The notes beneath the pieces were generated by a model. The model was not told the DNA's origin. It ran no database searches and saw only the letters and a list, made by a program, of their open reading frames with translations. A program made the translations under genes and the position numbers. From SFLA01 sp045595165 (lineage in GTDB: Bacteria; Bacillota; Clostridia; Oscillospirales; CAG-382): a DNA stretch of 64,000 bases. Numbering within the stretch: position 1 is the first letter of the stretch; every line of letters starts with the position of its first letter. Location: the NCBI GenBank assembly GCA_045595165.1, contig JAZNZY010000003.1, positions 1-64,000 of the forward strand, given 5' to 3'. Shown one piece after another: positions 48,614 to 57,375 of the stretch.

Positions 48614-51091
48614 TCATTTTTTGTTTTTTATTATCTTAAATATTTCACATACGGGGATAGGAGCGAAGGATAGTACTGCCACCGTTATCCATTCATAAAT
48701 ATTTAAACTTGCCGCTCCGAAAAGCGCCGCCGCGGGAGGAAACAGCATTATTCCCGCCTGCAAAGCCATACAAAGCATTACACTTAACAAAAGAGGCGTA
48801 TTACTTGGAATGTTTCTTTTAAAAAACGGCTTTTCCGAACGCATATTGAAGGTGTGGAAAAGCTGTGAGAACGAGAGCACTCCAAAGCACATTGTACTTG
48901 CTATCTGTGTATCACCCGTTTTTAGTCCCAGCAAAAAGGCGGTGAGGGACATACAGCCCACCAAAATTCCTTCGGCGATGATCTTTATTCCCAGCCCCTC
49001 CGCAAAAAGACTTTGGTCCTTCGGCATAGGCTTCCGCTCCATAACGCTGTTATGTACTTTTTCCATACCCAGCGCCACGGCGGGAAGGGAATCCGTTACA
49101 AGATTTACCCACAAAAGCTGTATTGCGGAAAGGGGAGAGGGCAGGGACATTACCAGCGCGGCAAAAACGGTTATTATCTCTCCTATATTGCAAGAGAGCA
49201 AAAAACGCACAGCTCTGCGTATATTGTCGTAAATGCTCCTACCGTATCTTACTGCTTCTATAATAGTCGAAAAATTGTCATCTGTCAAGATAATATCTGC
49301 GGCTTCTTTTGCAACGTCTGTGCCGCCTTTTCCCATAGCACAGCCTATATCGGATTTTTTTAATGCGGGGGCATCGTTTACTCCGTCCCCGGTCATCGCC
49401 ACCACTTGGTTGCCGTACTTATACGCCTCTACTATCTTTACCTTGAATTCGGGGGTGGTTCTCGCAAAAACCGTACAGTTTTTAATAGCCTTTGCAAGGG
49501 AAGGCGTATCCAGACCGATTATTTCCCCTTGTGTCAGCACCGTGTCCCCCTCGCGGAGTATGCCTATATTCTTTGCCACCGCCGCCGCAGTTGCGGGGTG
49601 GTCGCCGGTTATCATAACGGGCTTGATTCCCGCTTTTCTGCATTTTCTCACAGCCTCCTTTACTTCGGGACGGGGCGGGTCCTCCATACCGCATACACCG
49701 CAGGGAATGAATTTGCAGTTTTCCATATCCGACGGTAAGGACGGCAAATAACAATAGGAAAAAGCAATAACACGCTTTCCGTCAAGTGCCATTATGGAAG
49801 CGCGGCTTGCAAGTTCGGATTGCGGGCTTAAAACCTTTTCGGGCGCGCCTTTTTTTATGGCAAGGTATCCATTTTTATCTTTGTGCAGGGTGACCATATA
49901 TTTTTTATCCGAATCAAATGGGATCTCTTTTATACGGGTGTATTCTGCCGTTTTTGCGTTTTTCTCCTTTCCCCATTCAAAAAGTGCGTTTTCTGTGGGT
50001 GATTCTCTGTCGTTGCAAATCAGGGCAAAAACCGCGGTTCTTTCCTCGTCGCCGTAAAAGGCGGTTACTGTCATTTTGTTTTGAGTAAGGGTTCCCGTTT
50101 TGTCCGAGCAGATCACCGCGGCCGTACCCAGAGTTTCCACAGCGGGCAGACGTTTTACCACTGCCCTTTTTTCAGCCATCTGCTTAACTCCGATAGACAG
50201 AATTATGGTCACTATAGCGGGCAAACCTTCGGGGATAGCCGCTACCGCAAGGGAAACCGATGTCAAAAACATATCCTTTACGGGCATACCCCGTATAAGT
50301 GAGATTACGAATATCACACCGCATATAACCAAAGCGATATTGCCCAATATACCGCTTGTTTTGCCCAACCTTACCTGCAAGGGAGTTTTTTTGTTTTCAT
50401 TTTCTTCCAGCATACCTGCAATACTTCCCATATAGCTGTCCATTCCCGTGGCGGTTACAATAGCCTTTCCGTTTCCGCCGCACACCGTAGTGCCGGAATA
50501 TACCATATTTTTTATTTCCGAAGGGTGGGCGTTTTCAGGTGACGGGGAACAGCTTTTTTCCACGGGCATACTTTCACCCGTAATGGCGGATTCGTCGGTC
50601 ATCAGCCCCGTTTGCTCAAAAATATACCCGTCCGCAGGGATAAGACACCCTTTTTTGAGTACGAGTATATCTCCCTTTACAATATCTTCGGAAGAAATTT
50701 CCGTTTCCTTTCCGTCCCGTATTACCGTTGAGTGAGGGGATGTCATTTTGCTTAGTGCTTCCAACGCTTTTTCTGCCTTACTTTCCTGAATTACTCCCAA
50801 AACACCGTTGAGTACGACTATCGCGAGGATGATTACGGTATCCGCCTTGCTTTCACCGCTTATAACCGCCGCGGCAAAGCTTATAATTGCGGCGATGAGG
50901 AGTATTACCGTCATTCTGTCGCAAAGAGAAAGCAAAAGCTTTTTAAAAAAAGACGCTTTCTTTTTGGATTTAAGTAGATTTTTTCCATCTTTTTTCAAGC
51001 GGGTTTCCGCTTCGTCGGAGGACAGCCCGCGGTTAAGGGAAACTCCATATGCTTTTGCGGCTTGGTTTTTGGTAAATGTATGGGGCTTCAA
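48614..51091 (-). CDS. P-type calcium-transporting ATPase (SERCA/PMCA-like)
   Basis: An 825-residue cation pump. The N-terminal cytoplasmic segment (AAKAYGVSLNRGLSSDEAETRL) is typical of the P2A/P2B group; TGES lies in the actuator domain (SAITGESMPVE), the phosphorylated Asp is in CSDKTGTLTQNK, and TGDGVNDAPALKKSDIG is in the hinge. PEGLPAIV of TM4 fits calcium binding. The start is TTG overlapping the stop of the symporter gene (TTGA), 9 nt after AAAGG; in-frame sequence upstream lies within the symporter and is not translated. It should export Ca2+ to keep cytoplasmic levels low. Confidence 0.92.
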   Translation of the reverse strand: MKPHTFTKNQAAKAYGVSLNRGLSSDEAETRLKKDGKNLLKSKKKASFFKKLLLSLCDRMTVILLIAAIISFAAAVISGESKADTVIILAIVVLNGVLGVIQESKAEKALEALSKMTSPHSTVIRDGKETEISSEDIVKGDILVLKKGCLIPADGYIFEQTGLMTDESAITGESMPVEKSCSPSPENAHPSEIKNMVYSGTTVCGGNGKAIVTATGMDSYMGSIAGMLEENENKKTPLQVRLGKTSGILGNIALVICGVIFVISLIRGMPVKDMFLTSVSLAVAAIPEGLPAIVTIILSIGVKQMAEKRAVVKRLPAVETLGTAAVICSDKTGTLTQNKMTVTAFYGDEERTAVFALICNDRESPTENALFEWGKEKNAKTAEYTRIKEIPFDSDKKYMVTLHKDKNGYLAIKKGAPEKVLSPQSELASRASIMALDGKRVIAFSYCYLPSLPSDMENCKFIPCGVCGMEDPPRPEVKEAVRKCRKAGIKPVMITGDHPATAAAVAKNIGILREGDTVLTQGEIIGLDTPSLAKAIKNCTVFARTTPEFKVKIVEAYKYGNQVVAMTGDGVNDAPALKKSDIGCAMGKGGTDVAKEAADIILTDDNFSTIIEAVRYGRSIYDNIRRAVRFLLSCNIGEIITVFAALVMSLPSPLSAIQLLWVNLVTDSLPAVALGMEKVHNSVMERKPMPKDQSLFAEGLGIKIIAEGILVGCMSLTAFLLGLKTGDTQIASTMCFGVLSFSQLFHTFNMRSEKPFFKRNIPSNTPLLLSVMLCMALQAGIMLFPPAAALFGAASLNIYEWITVAVLSFAPIPVCEIFKIIKNKK

Positions 51092-52335
51092 AACAGTATT
51101 TCCTTTCTTTTTTTGATCAAAGCGTATAAATTGGGAAACAGCATAAGCGCGTTGAATATGTCCGCGGCGCTCCAAATACTGTCCGCATCCTGAACGCATC
51201 CGAAAAATGCTGATAATATCACCAAAAATCTGTATATGGCAACGAGAATTCTTTTGCTTTTGCAGATGTGTCCGATCAGGCTTTCGCTGTAAAAGCACCA
51301 GCTTATAACGGCGGAATACGCAAATATCCCCACCGTCGCCGCAAGCATAATTCCTCCTGCGCTTCCGAAGCAGACAAAAAACATTTCTTCCGCGCTCTCG
51401 CTTTTGGTTGTCAGCAAAGCCAAAGCGGTGATAGTGCTTACGGCAAAGGTATCCACAAAAACCTCAATAATTCCAAAGCACGCGGCACCTTGGGGAGTTG
51501 TGTCCGCCGCCGCGTGGGCGATAGGAGATGAGCCCATACCCGCTTCGTGAGAGAAAACGCCCTTGGACACCCCCGTACGTAGGGCTACGGATATGGCGGT
51601 GCCCGTAAACCCCGCCCCCATTTCCGAAAATCCGAAGGCGGATGTAAATATTTTAAAAAATGCCTGCGGTATCTCCTTTGCGTTGTAAACCGTTATTCCC
51701 AAAGCGGCGGCAATAAACAAAATTGCCGCAAGGGGAACCAGCATTCCGTTTACACGGGCAATAAGCTTTTGTCCGCCAAGAACTGCGGGAATAAGCAGCA
51801 ATGCGAATACTATTCCAACGGTATATTTGTTTGCACCTGCTTCTGCGGCGGCGGAAGAAAATGCGTTTGCTTGTGCCAGATTTCCGCTTCCGAAGGATGC
51901 GAGTATTCCCGTTACGGCAAAAAACACCGCGGTTTTTCTTTTTCCCATAGCGGCAAGAACGGTAGCGGCGCTTCCCTGTACTCCTTGCTTTCTGCATTCC
52001 TTTACCGTAATATAATTTTCCGCATATTTCAGCATCATACAGAAAAAGGAGCTTATCCACATCCACAGCAGCGCGCCTGCGCCGCCTTGAGTAATAGCGT
52101 ATGCCACACCCGTAATGCTTCCCACACCTACCGTTCCGCCCAATGCGGTCATCAACCCGCGGACAGGAGATATTTCCGTGTTACCGTCGCTTTCCTTTAC
52201 GCTCTTTATTATTTTCCCAAGGCATCTTATTGGGAAAAATCTGCTTTTGAACGTAAAATACATTCCCGTGCCCATAAGAAGGACCATTGTGGGAAAAGAC
52301 CATAAAGCGTTTTTAATAAGGTTAAGCAAAAACAT
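51088..52335 (-). CDS. Sodium:alanine/glycine symporter (AGCS family)
   Basis: A 415-residue transporter with about ten helices. Family segments: GGTVGVGSITGVAYAITQGGAGALLWMW-type N-terminal region (broken up here), GSGNLAQANAFSSA (about residues 149-162) and GVFSHEAGMGSSPIAHAA (about 260-277). It imports alanine or glycine with Na+. At 415 residues it is shorter than usual because the N-terminus begins directly at the first helices. It overlaps the ATPase start by 4 bp, making a two-gene operon; the link between amino-acid uptake and calcium export is unclear. Confidence 0.9.
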   Translation of the reverse strand: MFLLNLIKNALWSFPTMVLLMGTGMYFTFKSRFFPIRCLGKIIKSVKESDGNTEISPVRGLMTALGGTVGVGSITGVAYAITQGGAGALLWMWISSFFCMMLKYAENYITVKECRKQGVQGSAATVLAAMGKRKTAVFFAVTGILASFGSGNLAQANAFSSAAAEAGANKYTVGIVFALLLIPAVLGGQKLIARVNGMLVPLAAILFIAAALGITVYNAKEIPQAFFKIFTSAFGFSEMGAGFTGTAISVALRTGVSKGVFSHEAGMGSSPIAHAAADTTPQGAACFGIIEVFVDTFAVSTITALALLTTKSESAEEMFFVCFGSAGGIMLAATVGIFAYSAVISWCFYSESLIGHICKSKRILVAIYRFLVILSAFFGCVQDADSIWSAADIFNALMLFPNLYALIKKRKEILF

Positions 52336-52419
52336 ACCTTCTTTTTTTGAAAAAGTGATTGCATATAGGGGAAAAGGGTGATAAAATATAATAAATATGT
52401 TTTTACGGAGGTAAACGAT

Positions 52420-53184
52420 TTGCGTACCGCAATAATAACGGGTGCTTCTGCCGGACTTGGAAAAGAATACGTCCTTGCAGTTGCGAAAAAATATACGGAT
52501 ATAAAGGAATTCTGGCTTATCGCCCGCAGAGTTGATCTGCTGGAGGAACTAAAAGCTATGCTTCCCGCGGATCTTTCCGTAAAAATATTGGATATGGACC
52601 TTAATGACAGAGCTTGCTTTTCACAGCTTTGCTCCTTGCTTGAGGAAGAAAAGCCCGAAGTAGGCTTGCTCATAAACAATGCAGGATTCGGCAAGCTGGG
52701 ATACGTTTGGGAGATAGATCCCAACGTACAGCGGGATATGATCGATCTTAATTGCGGCGCGCTTACCGCCGTTACCTCTGCGGTGATCCCTTATATGCCA
52801 AAAGGGAGCGGAATACTGAACGTGTGCTCCATAGCATCCTTCGTGCCCAACACCAGAATGACGGTATATTCCTCCACCAAGGCGTACGTTATGTCATTTT
52901 CCAGAGCATTGCGTGAGGAATTAAAGCAAAAGCACATAAACGTGCTTGCCGTCTGCCCCGGACCGATGAGTACGGAATTCTTATCCCGCGCTCATATTAG
53001 CAAAGGCGCATCAAAAACCTTTGATACTTTGCCGTATTGCAATCCCAAGGAGATAGCGGTAAAGAGTCTTAACGCTCTTAAAAAGGGAAAAGCGGTATAT
53101 ACCAACAGATTTTTATATAAGCTTTACCGCGTGCTGGGCAAGCTTGTTCCCAAGGCGGTTATGATGAAATTTGCAAAATGCTGA
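52420..53184 (+). CDS. Short-chain dehydrogenase/reductase (SDR)
   Basis: A 254-residue classical SDR. TGASAGLGKEY (NADP-type glycine motif at the N-terminus), NNAGFG (about residues 78-83), catalytic Ser in CSIASFVP and Tyr-Lys in YSSTKAYV (about 146-153) are present. The substrate is unknown. The start is TTG, 7 nt after GGAGG; the in-frame GTG 14 codons upstream would put the RBS inside the gene. A TATAAT lies at 52387 but I see no good -35. It is divergent from the symporter gene. Confidence 0.88.
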   Translation: MRTAIITGASAGLGKEYVLAVAKKYTDIKEFWLIARRVDLLEELKAMLPADLSVKILDMDLNDRACFSQLCSLLEEEKPEVGLLINNAGFGKLGYVWEIDPNVQRDMIDLNCGALTAVTSAVIPYMPKGSGILNVCSIASFVPNTRMTVYSSTKAYVMSFSRALREELKQKHINVLAVCPGPMSTEFLSRAHISKGASKTFDTLPYCNPKEIAVKSLNALKKGKAVYTNRFLYKLYRVLGKLVPKAVMMKFAKC

Positions 53185-53200
53185 AAGGAAATTTATTACT

Positions 53201-54586
53201 ATGAAGAATATAGCAAAGCAAGTAAGAGAGTTTATGGAAAGAGAGGATATAAAGCAGCAGTTCGAGCAGGATCTTGCATCCATTATATCCATTCCTTCCG
53301 TATCTGAAAAAGGGGAAGGGAAATACGTTTTCGGCGAAAATTGCGCTCGTGTTCTTGAAACCACTCTTGCCATAGGTGAAAAATACGGCTTCAAGCCCGA
53401 AAACCACGAATACTACTGCGGTTCTCTTATATACGGTGAGGGAGAAAAGGAGATAGGTATCGTTTCCCATCTTGACGTTGTGCCCTGCGGCGGCGGTTGG
53501 AGCGTAGAGCCCTATGCACTTACCGTGAAGGACGGTCTGTATATCGGCAGAGGCACCGAGGACGATAAAGGTCCTATGCTTATTTCTATGTACGCTATCC
53601 GTTTTCTTATGGAAAAGGGGTATGATCTTCCCTTTGCTGTTCGTATGATACTCGGCTGTGATGAAGAGGTTGGCAGTACCGATCTCCGTCATTTTGCATC
53701 CGTAAGAAACGTGCCCGATTTTTCCTTCACGCCCGATAGCGGATTTCCCGTTTGCATAGGAGAAAAGGGGATTTTCTCCTTTGATATTCTGCTTGGCGAA
53801 AAGCCCGCAAACATACTTGAGATCGGCGGCGGTACTGCAAGCAATTCCGTGGCGGATTCCGCATATTGCGTTGTAAAGACCGACGTTGTTCCCGGAGAAA
53901 AAGACGGTATCACCGTTGCAAAGGAAGGCGACTCTATTCGTATTACCGCAACGGGAAAGGGAGCCCACGCCTCTCTGCCCGAAAACAGCTTAAGCGCAGT
54001 AAAGTTGCTTTGCGAATATCTTTTGGAAAACGGCATTGCCGATACCAAAGGACTGCGTTTTCTTGCCGAGGCTTGCTCCGAATACAAGGGTAAGACCTTC
54101 GGCATAGACAAAGAGGATAAGGACTTCGGATATCTTACCTGCATCTGCGGTCTGCTGGGCGAAAAAGAAGGCAAGCTTTGGGCAAACTTCAACGTCCGCT
54201 ATATTCCCTCCGTTCCTTACGAGGAGATTATCGCAACTATCAAGAAAACTGCCGAGGATAACGGCTTTTCCGCATACAGCGGCGGCTGCTCAGAGGGATA
54301 TATAATGTCTTCCGATGATCCCCGTATTCAGGCGCTTACCGATTCCTGCCGTGATATTATCGAGGAGGACTGCTCTCCTTATACTATGGGCGGCGGCACT
54401 TACGCCAGATATATGAAAAACACCGTTGCCTTCGGCGCAACCATTTCCGCTTACCGCGGACTTTTGGGCGAGGGTAAGGGCGGCGCTCACGAGAGAGATG
54501 AATACATCTCCCGCGAGGAAGTCATCCGTGCGGCGCAGATATTCGTATTGTCTATTTTAAGACTCAAAAAGGTTTATTCGGGTTAA
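53201..54586 (+). CDS. pepV: Dipeptidase PepV-like (M20 family)
   Basis: A 461-residue zinc peptidase. VSHLDVVPCGGGW (about residues 88-100; His and Asp ligands), GTEDDKGPM (about 116-124), CDEEVGSTD (about 150-158) and a late His in GGAHERDEY are all in place. An inserted lid domain of ~150 residues fits PepV (Sapep) enzymes, which cleave dipeptides. The ATG follows AAAGGA; an in-frame earlier start lies within the SDR gene end. It converges with yqfD, overlapping by 23 nt. Confidence 0.9.
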   Translation: MKNIAKQVREFMEREDIKQQFEQDLASIISIPSVSEKGEGKYVFGENCARVLETTLAIGEKYGFKPENHEYYCGSLIYGEGEKEIGIVSHLDVVPCGGGWSVEPYALTVKDGLYIGRGTEDDKGPMLISMYAIRFLMEKGYDLPFAVRMILGCDEEVGSTDLRHFASVRNVPDFSFTPDSGFPVCIGEKGIFSFDILLGEKPANILEIGGGTASNSVADSAYCVVKTDVVPGEKDGITVAKEGDSIRITATGKGAHASLPENSLSAVKLLCEYLLENGIADTKGLRFLAEACSEYKGKTFGIDKEDKDFGYLTCICGLLGEKEGKLWANFNVRYIPSVPYEEIIATIKKTAEDNGFSAYSGGCSEGYIMSSDDPRIQALTDSCRDIIEEDCSPYTMGGGTYARYMKNTVAFGATISAYRGLLGEGKGGAHERDEYISREEVIRAAQIFVLSILRLKKVYSG

Positions 54587-55754
54587 ATTTTATTTCCTGC
54601 CGCATAGCAATATTTTTGTTTATTACAACGTGTGCTTTTAACCGGTACACGTTGTTTTTTATACTTTCCTCCGTTTCGATGCTGACTATTTCACCGTCTG
54701 AAACCTTTTCCCACCAAAGCTGTAAGGCTTTATCTGCTTTTCTTTTAGCTTCTTCCTCGGTAATTTGGTATTCACGGGTTACGTATTCCTTGTAAACCAC
54801 TGTAGAGATCTTCACCGGCAGCTTCAGCCCGAAAATTTTAAGGTTTCTTTCTTCCGTAACCGCATCGCAGGAAGAAAAGGAAGATTCTTGGTTTGTATAT
54901 AACCTTATAGGAAAGCCGATTATATATATTTCCCGCTTTACGTCTTCTTTTCCCGTGTATTCCTTGCCCGAAGCCGTTAACGAAATATCAAACACCTGTA
55001 TTTCAGCCACATCGGCGTAAACGTATCCCTTGGAATTCACTATTTTATATGCACCGTATCTGTTTTCCACAAGCCCGTTTATGAGAAGCTGTCCTTGGGT
55101 AACCACATCGCCCACTTTTATCTCGGGGTGTCCTTCAGCCGCTACTACGTTGGTTATTATTCCGTCCCATCCTGCGACCAGATTACAGTATCCCTCTTCG
55201 GGAAAAACGGTTTCGGGCTTTGGCACCCGCTCAATAACGTCCACGGTTGCCACGGTTCCTTTCACGTTTATGGCAAGGGAGGAGAGGGGGGAATAATCAA
55301 GCAATATGTATTCGGCAGTGAGATCGGCATCCATATCGGGTATAAACGTACCTACCTTTACACCGTAGGATGCCAGCACCTTTGTAATTTCCTCTGCAGA
55401 AACGTTAACGTTGCCCGTAATGTTAATTTCCCATATAAATAAAGATGATATCAAAAGAAAAGCGGCACCAAGCAGGATTCCTGCGTATATGCCGTATCTT
55501 TTTCGGTAGCGGGATATCAAAAACGGCAATCCCCGCTGTTTTACGATTACAGCGTCTATTCCCAGTTCATGGGCGGTATCAATAAAGGCTTTGCAGGAAA
55601 ACAGGCTTGCGTTTGCCGTTACCGTATCTCCATCTGCCAATGGGGAAAAGAAGAATATGTCTTTTTCCTTGCATTTGTTCAGCAGCTTTGGTGCATCGTC
55701 TTTTGGAAAAGCGATGGTATAAGATCCAAAAAAATTACGTATTATTCGGTTCAT
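54564..55754 (-). CDS. yqfD: Sporulation protein YqfD
   Basis: A 396-residue protein with a cytosolic N-terminal ~85 residues, one TM helix (about 88-108, GIYAGILLGAAFLLISSLFIW) and an external domain resembling POTRA-like/YqfD repeats (VNVSAEEITKVLASYGVKVGTFIP, VDVIERVPKPE, GWDGIITNVVAAEG). YqfD is needed for stage IV of sporulation in Bacillus and is produced in the mother cell. GGAG lies 8 nt before the ATG. It overlaps yqfC by 20 nt. The usual downstream phoH gene is missing. Confidence 0.92.
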   Translation of the reverse strand: MNRIIRNFFGSYTIAFPKDDAPKLLNKCKEKDIFFFSPLADGDTVTANASLFSCKAFIDTAHELGIDAVIVKQRGLPFLISRYRKRYGIYAGILLGAAFLLISSLFIWEINITGNVNVSAEEITKVLASYGVKVGTFIPDMDADLTAEYILLDYSPLSSLAINVKGTVATVDVIERVPKPETVFPEEGYCNLVAGWDGIITNVVAAEGHPEIKVGDVVTQGQLLINGLVENRYGAYKIVNSKGYVYADVAEIQVFDISLTASGKEYTGKEDVKREIYIIGFPIRLYTNQESSFSSCDAVTEERNLKIFGLKLPVKISTVVYKEYVTREYQITEEEAKRKADKALQLWWEKVSDGEIVSIETEESIKNNVYRLKAHVVINKNIAMRQEIKFNPNKPF

Positions 55755-55974
55755 ATTCCACACTCCGTATGTAACCGTCGATTCCTATTTTCTCTCCGGA
55801 TAAGTAATTCATTTTCAATCTTTTTCCCGTTACGGTTATTTTAAGGCTTTTTCCTGCCAGAACTATTTTTTCATTTCCGTATACCAGCATTTTTCCGTAT
55901 CCGTCTGCGGCAAGATAAGTATTGCCTCTTATTTCCAAAAACTCACCGAACAAGGTATCGGGTAATTTTTTCAT
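55735..55974 (-). CDS. yqfC: Sporulation protein YqfC (YabP/YqfC family)
   Basis: A 79-residue beta-rich protein, LFGEFLEIRGNTYLAADGYG..., matching the YabP/YqfC fold in length and pattern (LEI-x-G, YLAADGYGKMLVYG, INYLSGEKIGIDGYI-like end). It pairs with YqfD in many spore formers. The ATG follows AAAGGCGG at about 9 nt. The intergenic 46 bp shared with the divergent YlbJ-like gene should contain both promoters (sigma E expected), but I could not identify them with confidence. Confidence 0.87.
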   Translation of the reverse strand: MKKLPDTLFGEFLEIRGNTYLAADGYGKMLVYGNEKIVLAGKSLKITVTGKRLKMNYLSGEKIGIDGYIRSVEYEPNNT

Positions 55975-56020
55975 ATTTTTCCCGCCTTTCCGTATATATT
56001 ATTATGGGAGTTGATGGTTT

Positions 56021-56911
56021 ATGAATAAAGCCGCACGCAGAGTTTGGATAAAAGCGGTAAATCTTATGTTCATAGGCGTGTTTGCTTTTCTTTTGGTATA
56101 CCCAAGCTATGTCAGCGTCGCTACAGCACGTGCTGTAACCTTTTGCCTTAAAAATATAATTCCCTCCCTTTTCATTTATCTCGTGTTTTCCCGGCGTATA
56201 ACAGCCATAACAGCAGTGACAAAGCTTTGCGCCAATCCATTGTGGGGAAGCGTTTTCACAGTATTGCTGGGCTTTCTCTGCGGATATCCCGCAGGGGCGA
56301 GAAATTGCGTGTGTCTGTACGAAAGCGGCGTTATTTCACGAAAAAGAGGGGAGTATCTGTGCTGTCTTTGCTCGGGCGCGTCTGTTGCGTTCGTCCTCGC
56401 TTTTGCAGGTGCATCGGTTATGGGAAGTGTAAAATACGGCTTAAAGCTTTTGGTATTCCAGTTCGCCGCCACACTTGTCACAGCGGTTATCTTTTACCCG
56501 TTTATGCTGAAAAATGATGATAAAATAGTGCCCTGCGCTCAGAACACATACGTGCGAAATGTGGATTTTTCCTTGGCGGTATCCGAATCTGCTTTGCTTA
56601 TGGTGCGGATCTGCGGATTCATCGTGTGTTTTTTTGTGTTGGGCGCTATCGTTTCCGACCTTTTTCCTGCGGAAAGTATGCGGTCCGTGTTGGTTAAAGG
56701 ATTGTTTGAGTTTTCATCCGGAATAGCCGAAAGCGCATTCTTTTCCCTTCCCACCCGCGAGGTACTGTGCAGCTTGTTTCTGGGGTTCGGTTCACTTTCC
56801 GCAATATTTCAGACCGTGTCTGTAATAAAGGAAGTTTTTTCCGTAAAGCCGTTTATAATATCCCGCTTGGTTATTGCTTCACTTATGGCCGTTTTCGCTT
56901 TGCTCACTTGA
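56021..56911 (+). CDS. YlbJ-like sporulation integral membrane protein
   Basis: A 296-residue protein with about seven helices. The segments FCLKNIIPSLFIYLVFS, GFLCGYPAGARNCVCLYESG and CSGASVAFVLAFAG match the YlbJ/SpoVV nucleoside-recognition (Gate) group; SpoVV/YlbJ helps transfer dipicolinic acid during spore formation. It is shorter than Bacillus YlbJ (about 400 residues). The spore-gene neighbour yqfC-yqfD, divergently encoded, supports a sporulation role. Whether it is SpoVV itself or a paralogue is uncertain. Confidence 0.78.
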   Translation: MNKAARRVWIKAVNLMFIGVFAFLLVYPSYVSVATARAVTFCLKNIIPSLFIYLVFSRRITAITAVTKLCANPLWGSVFTVLLGFLCGYPAGARNCVCLYESGVISRKRGEYLCCLCSGASVAFVLAFAGASVMGSVKYGLKLLVFQFAATLVTAVIFYPFMLKNDDKIVPCAQNTYVRNVDFSLAVSESALLMVRICGFIVCFFVLGAIVSDLFPAESMRSVLVKGLFEFSSGIAESAFFSLPTREVLCSLFLGFGSLSAIFQTVSVIKEVFSVKPFIISRLVIASLMAVFALLT

Positions 56912-56955
56912 CAAAACATCTTTAAGGTCGTATAATAATCTGCGAGGTGAAAAAA

Positions 56956-57150
56956 ATGTCTGCTTCTGTCGAAAAACAATGCCTGAATTGTGTTCACTCC
57001 AACGGAGATTTTGATAAATGCTATTGTCTGTATAAGGGTGAGGTATCATTTTCAGCCAAGTGCCGTAAGTATAAATTGGATCTGCTAAAAATAAAACCCC
57101 GCCCTCCTATCAACCTTAATGCGGAAGATATAGTTATAGAACGAATATAA
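56956..57150 (+). CDS. Small cysteine-rich protein
   Basis: A 64-residue protein with five cysteines (CLNCVHSNGDFDKCYC and CRKYK), spaced like a zinc-ribbon or other metal site. The second half (LKIKPRPPINLNAEDIVIERI) is conserved-looking and proline-rich. GAGG lies 8 nt before the ATG. It follows the YlbJ-like gene by 44 nt, possibly in the same transcript. I do not recognise the family; metal binding is inference. Confidence 0.72.
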   Translation: MSASVEKQCLNCVHSNGDFDKCYCLYKGEVSFSAKCRKYKLDLLKIKPRPPINLNAEDIVIERI

Positions 57151-57154
57151 AAAG

Positions 57155-57251
57155 CACCCCAAGAAAGGTTTTTAGGGGGAGTGTGGCGATTTGCAAATCG
57201 CCCGCAACAGACATAACAAATGCATTAAAAACGCTTTCTCGGGGGACCCCG
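57155..57251 (-). repeat. Long form of the terminator-abutting palindrome (copy D1)
   Basis: CACCCCAAGAAAGG and CTTTCTCGGGGGACCCCG ends around an interior with GGCGATTTGCAAATCGCC and CGCAACAGACATAACAA. The interior matches the reverse complement of copy E at most positions. Confidence 0.78.
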
Positions 57252-57258
57252 CAAAAAG

Positions 57259-57295
57259 CACCCTAAGAAATTTGCAATTTCCCAATAACCCGATA
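57259..57295 (-). repeat. Degenerate palindrome, copy D2
   Basis: CACCCTAAGAAATT, TGC, AATTTCCCAATAACCCGATAA. It is a decayed short form between D1 and D3. Confidence 0.6.
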
Positions 57296-57335
57296 ATCAC
57301 CCCAAGAAGCCTTGCGGCTTTTCTGGAACCCCGAT
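57296..57335 (-). repeat. Terminator-abutting palindrome, copy D3
   Basis: ATCACCCCAAGAAGCC, TTGC, GGCTTTTCTGGAACCCCGAT. The CCCCGAT end leads into the A tract of the terminator at 57339. Confidence 0.78.
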
Positions 57336-57338
57336 AAT

Positions 57339-57370
57339 AAAAAAGTGCTGTCGTTTTGACAGCACTTTTG
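57339..57370 (-). terminator. Intrinsic terminator of the minus-strand asd operon
   Basis: AAAAGTGCTGTC with GACAGCACTTTT and a 5-nt loop, just after the lipoprotein stop codon. Confidence 0.88.
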
Positions 57371-57375
57371 TGTTT

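Noticed and set aside
5836..57335. Group II intron fragments at terminators
   Set aside because: Position after terminators is similar to group IIC introns, but no GUGYG start, domain V or reverse transcriptase is seen.
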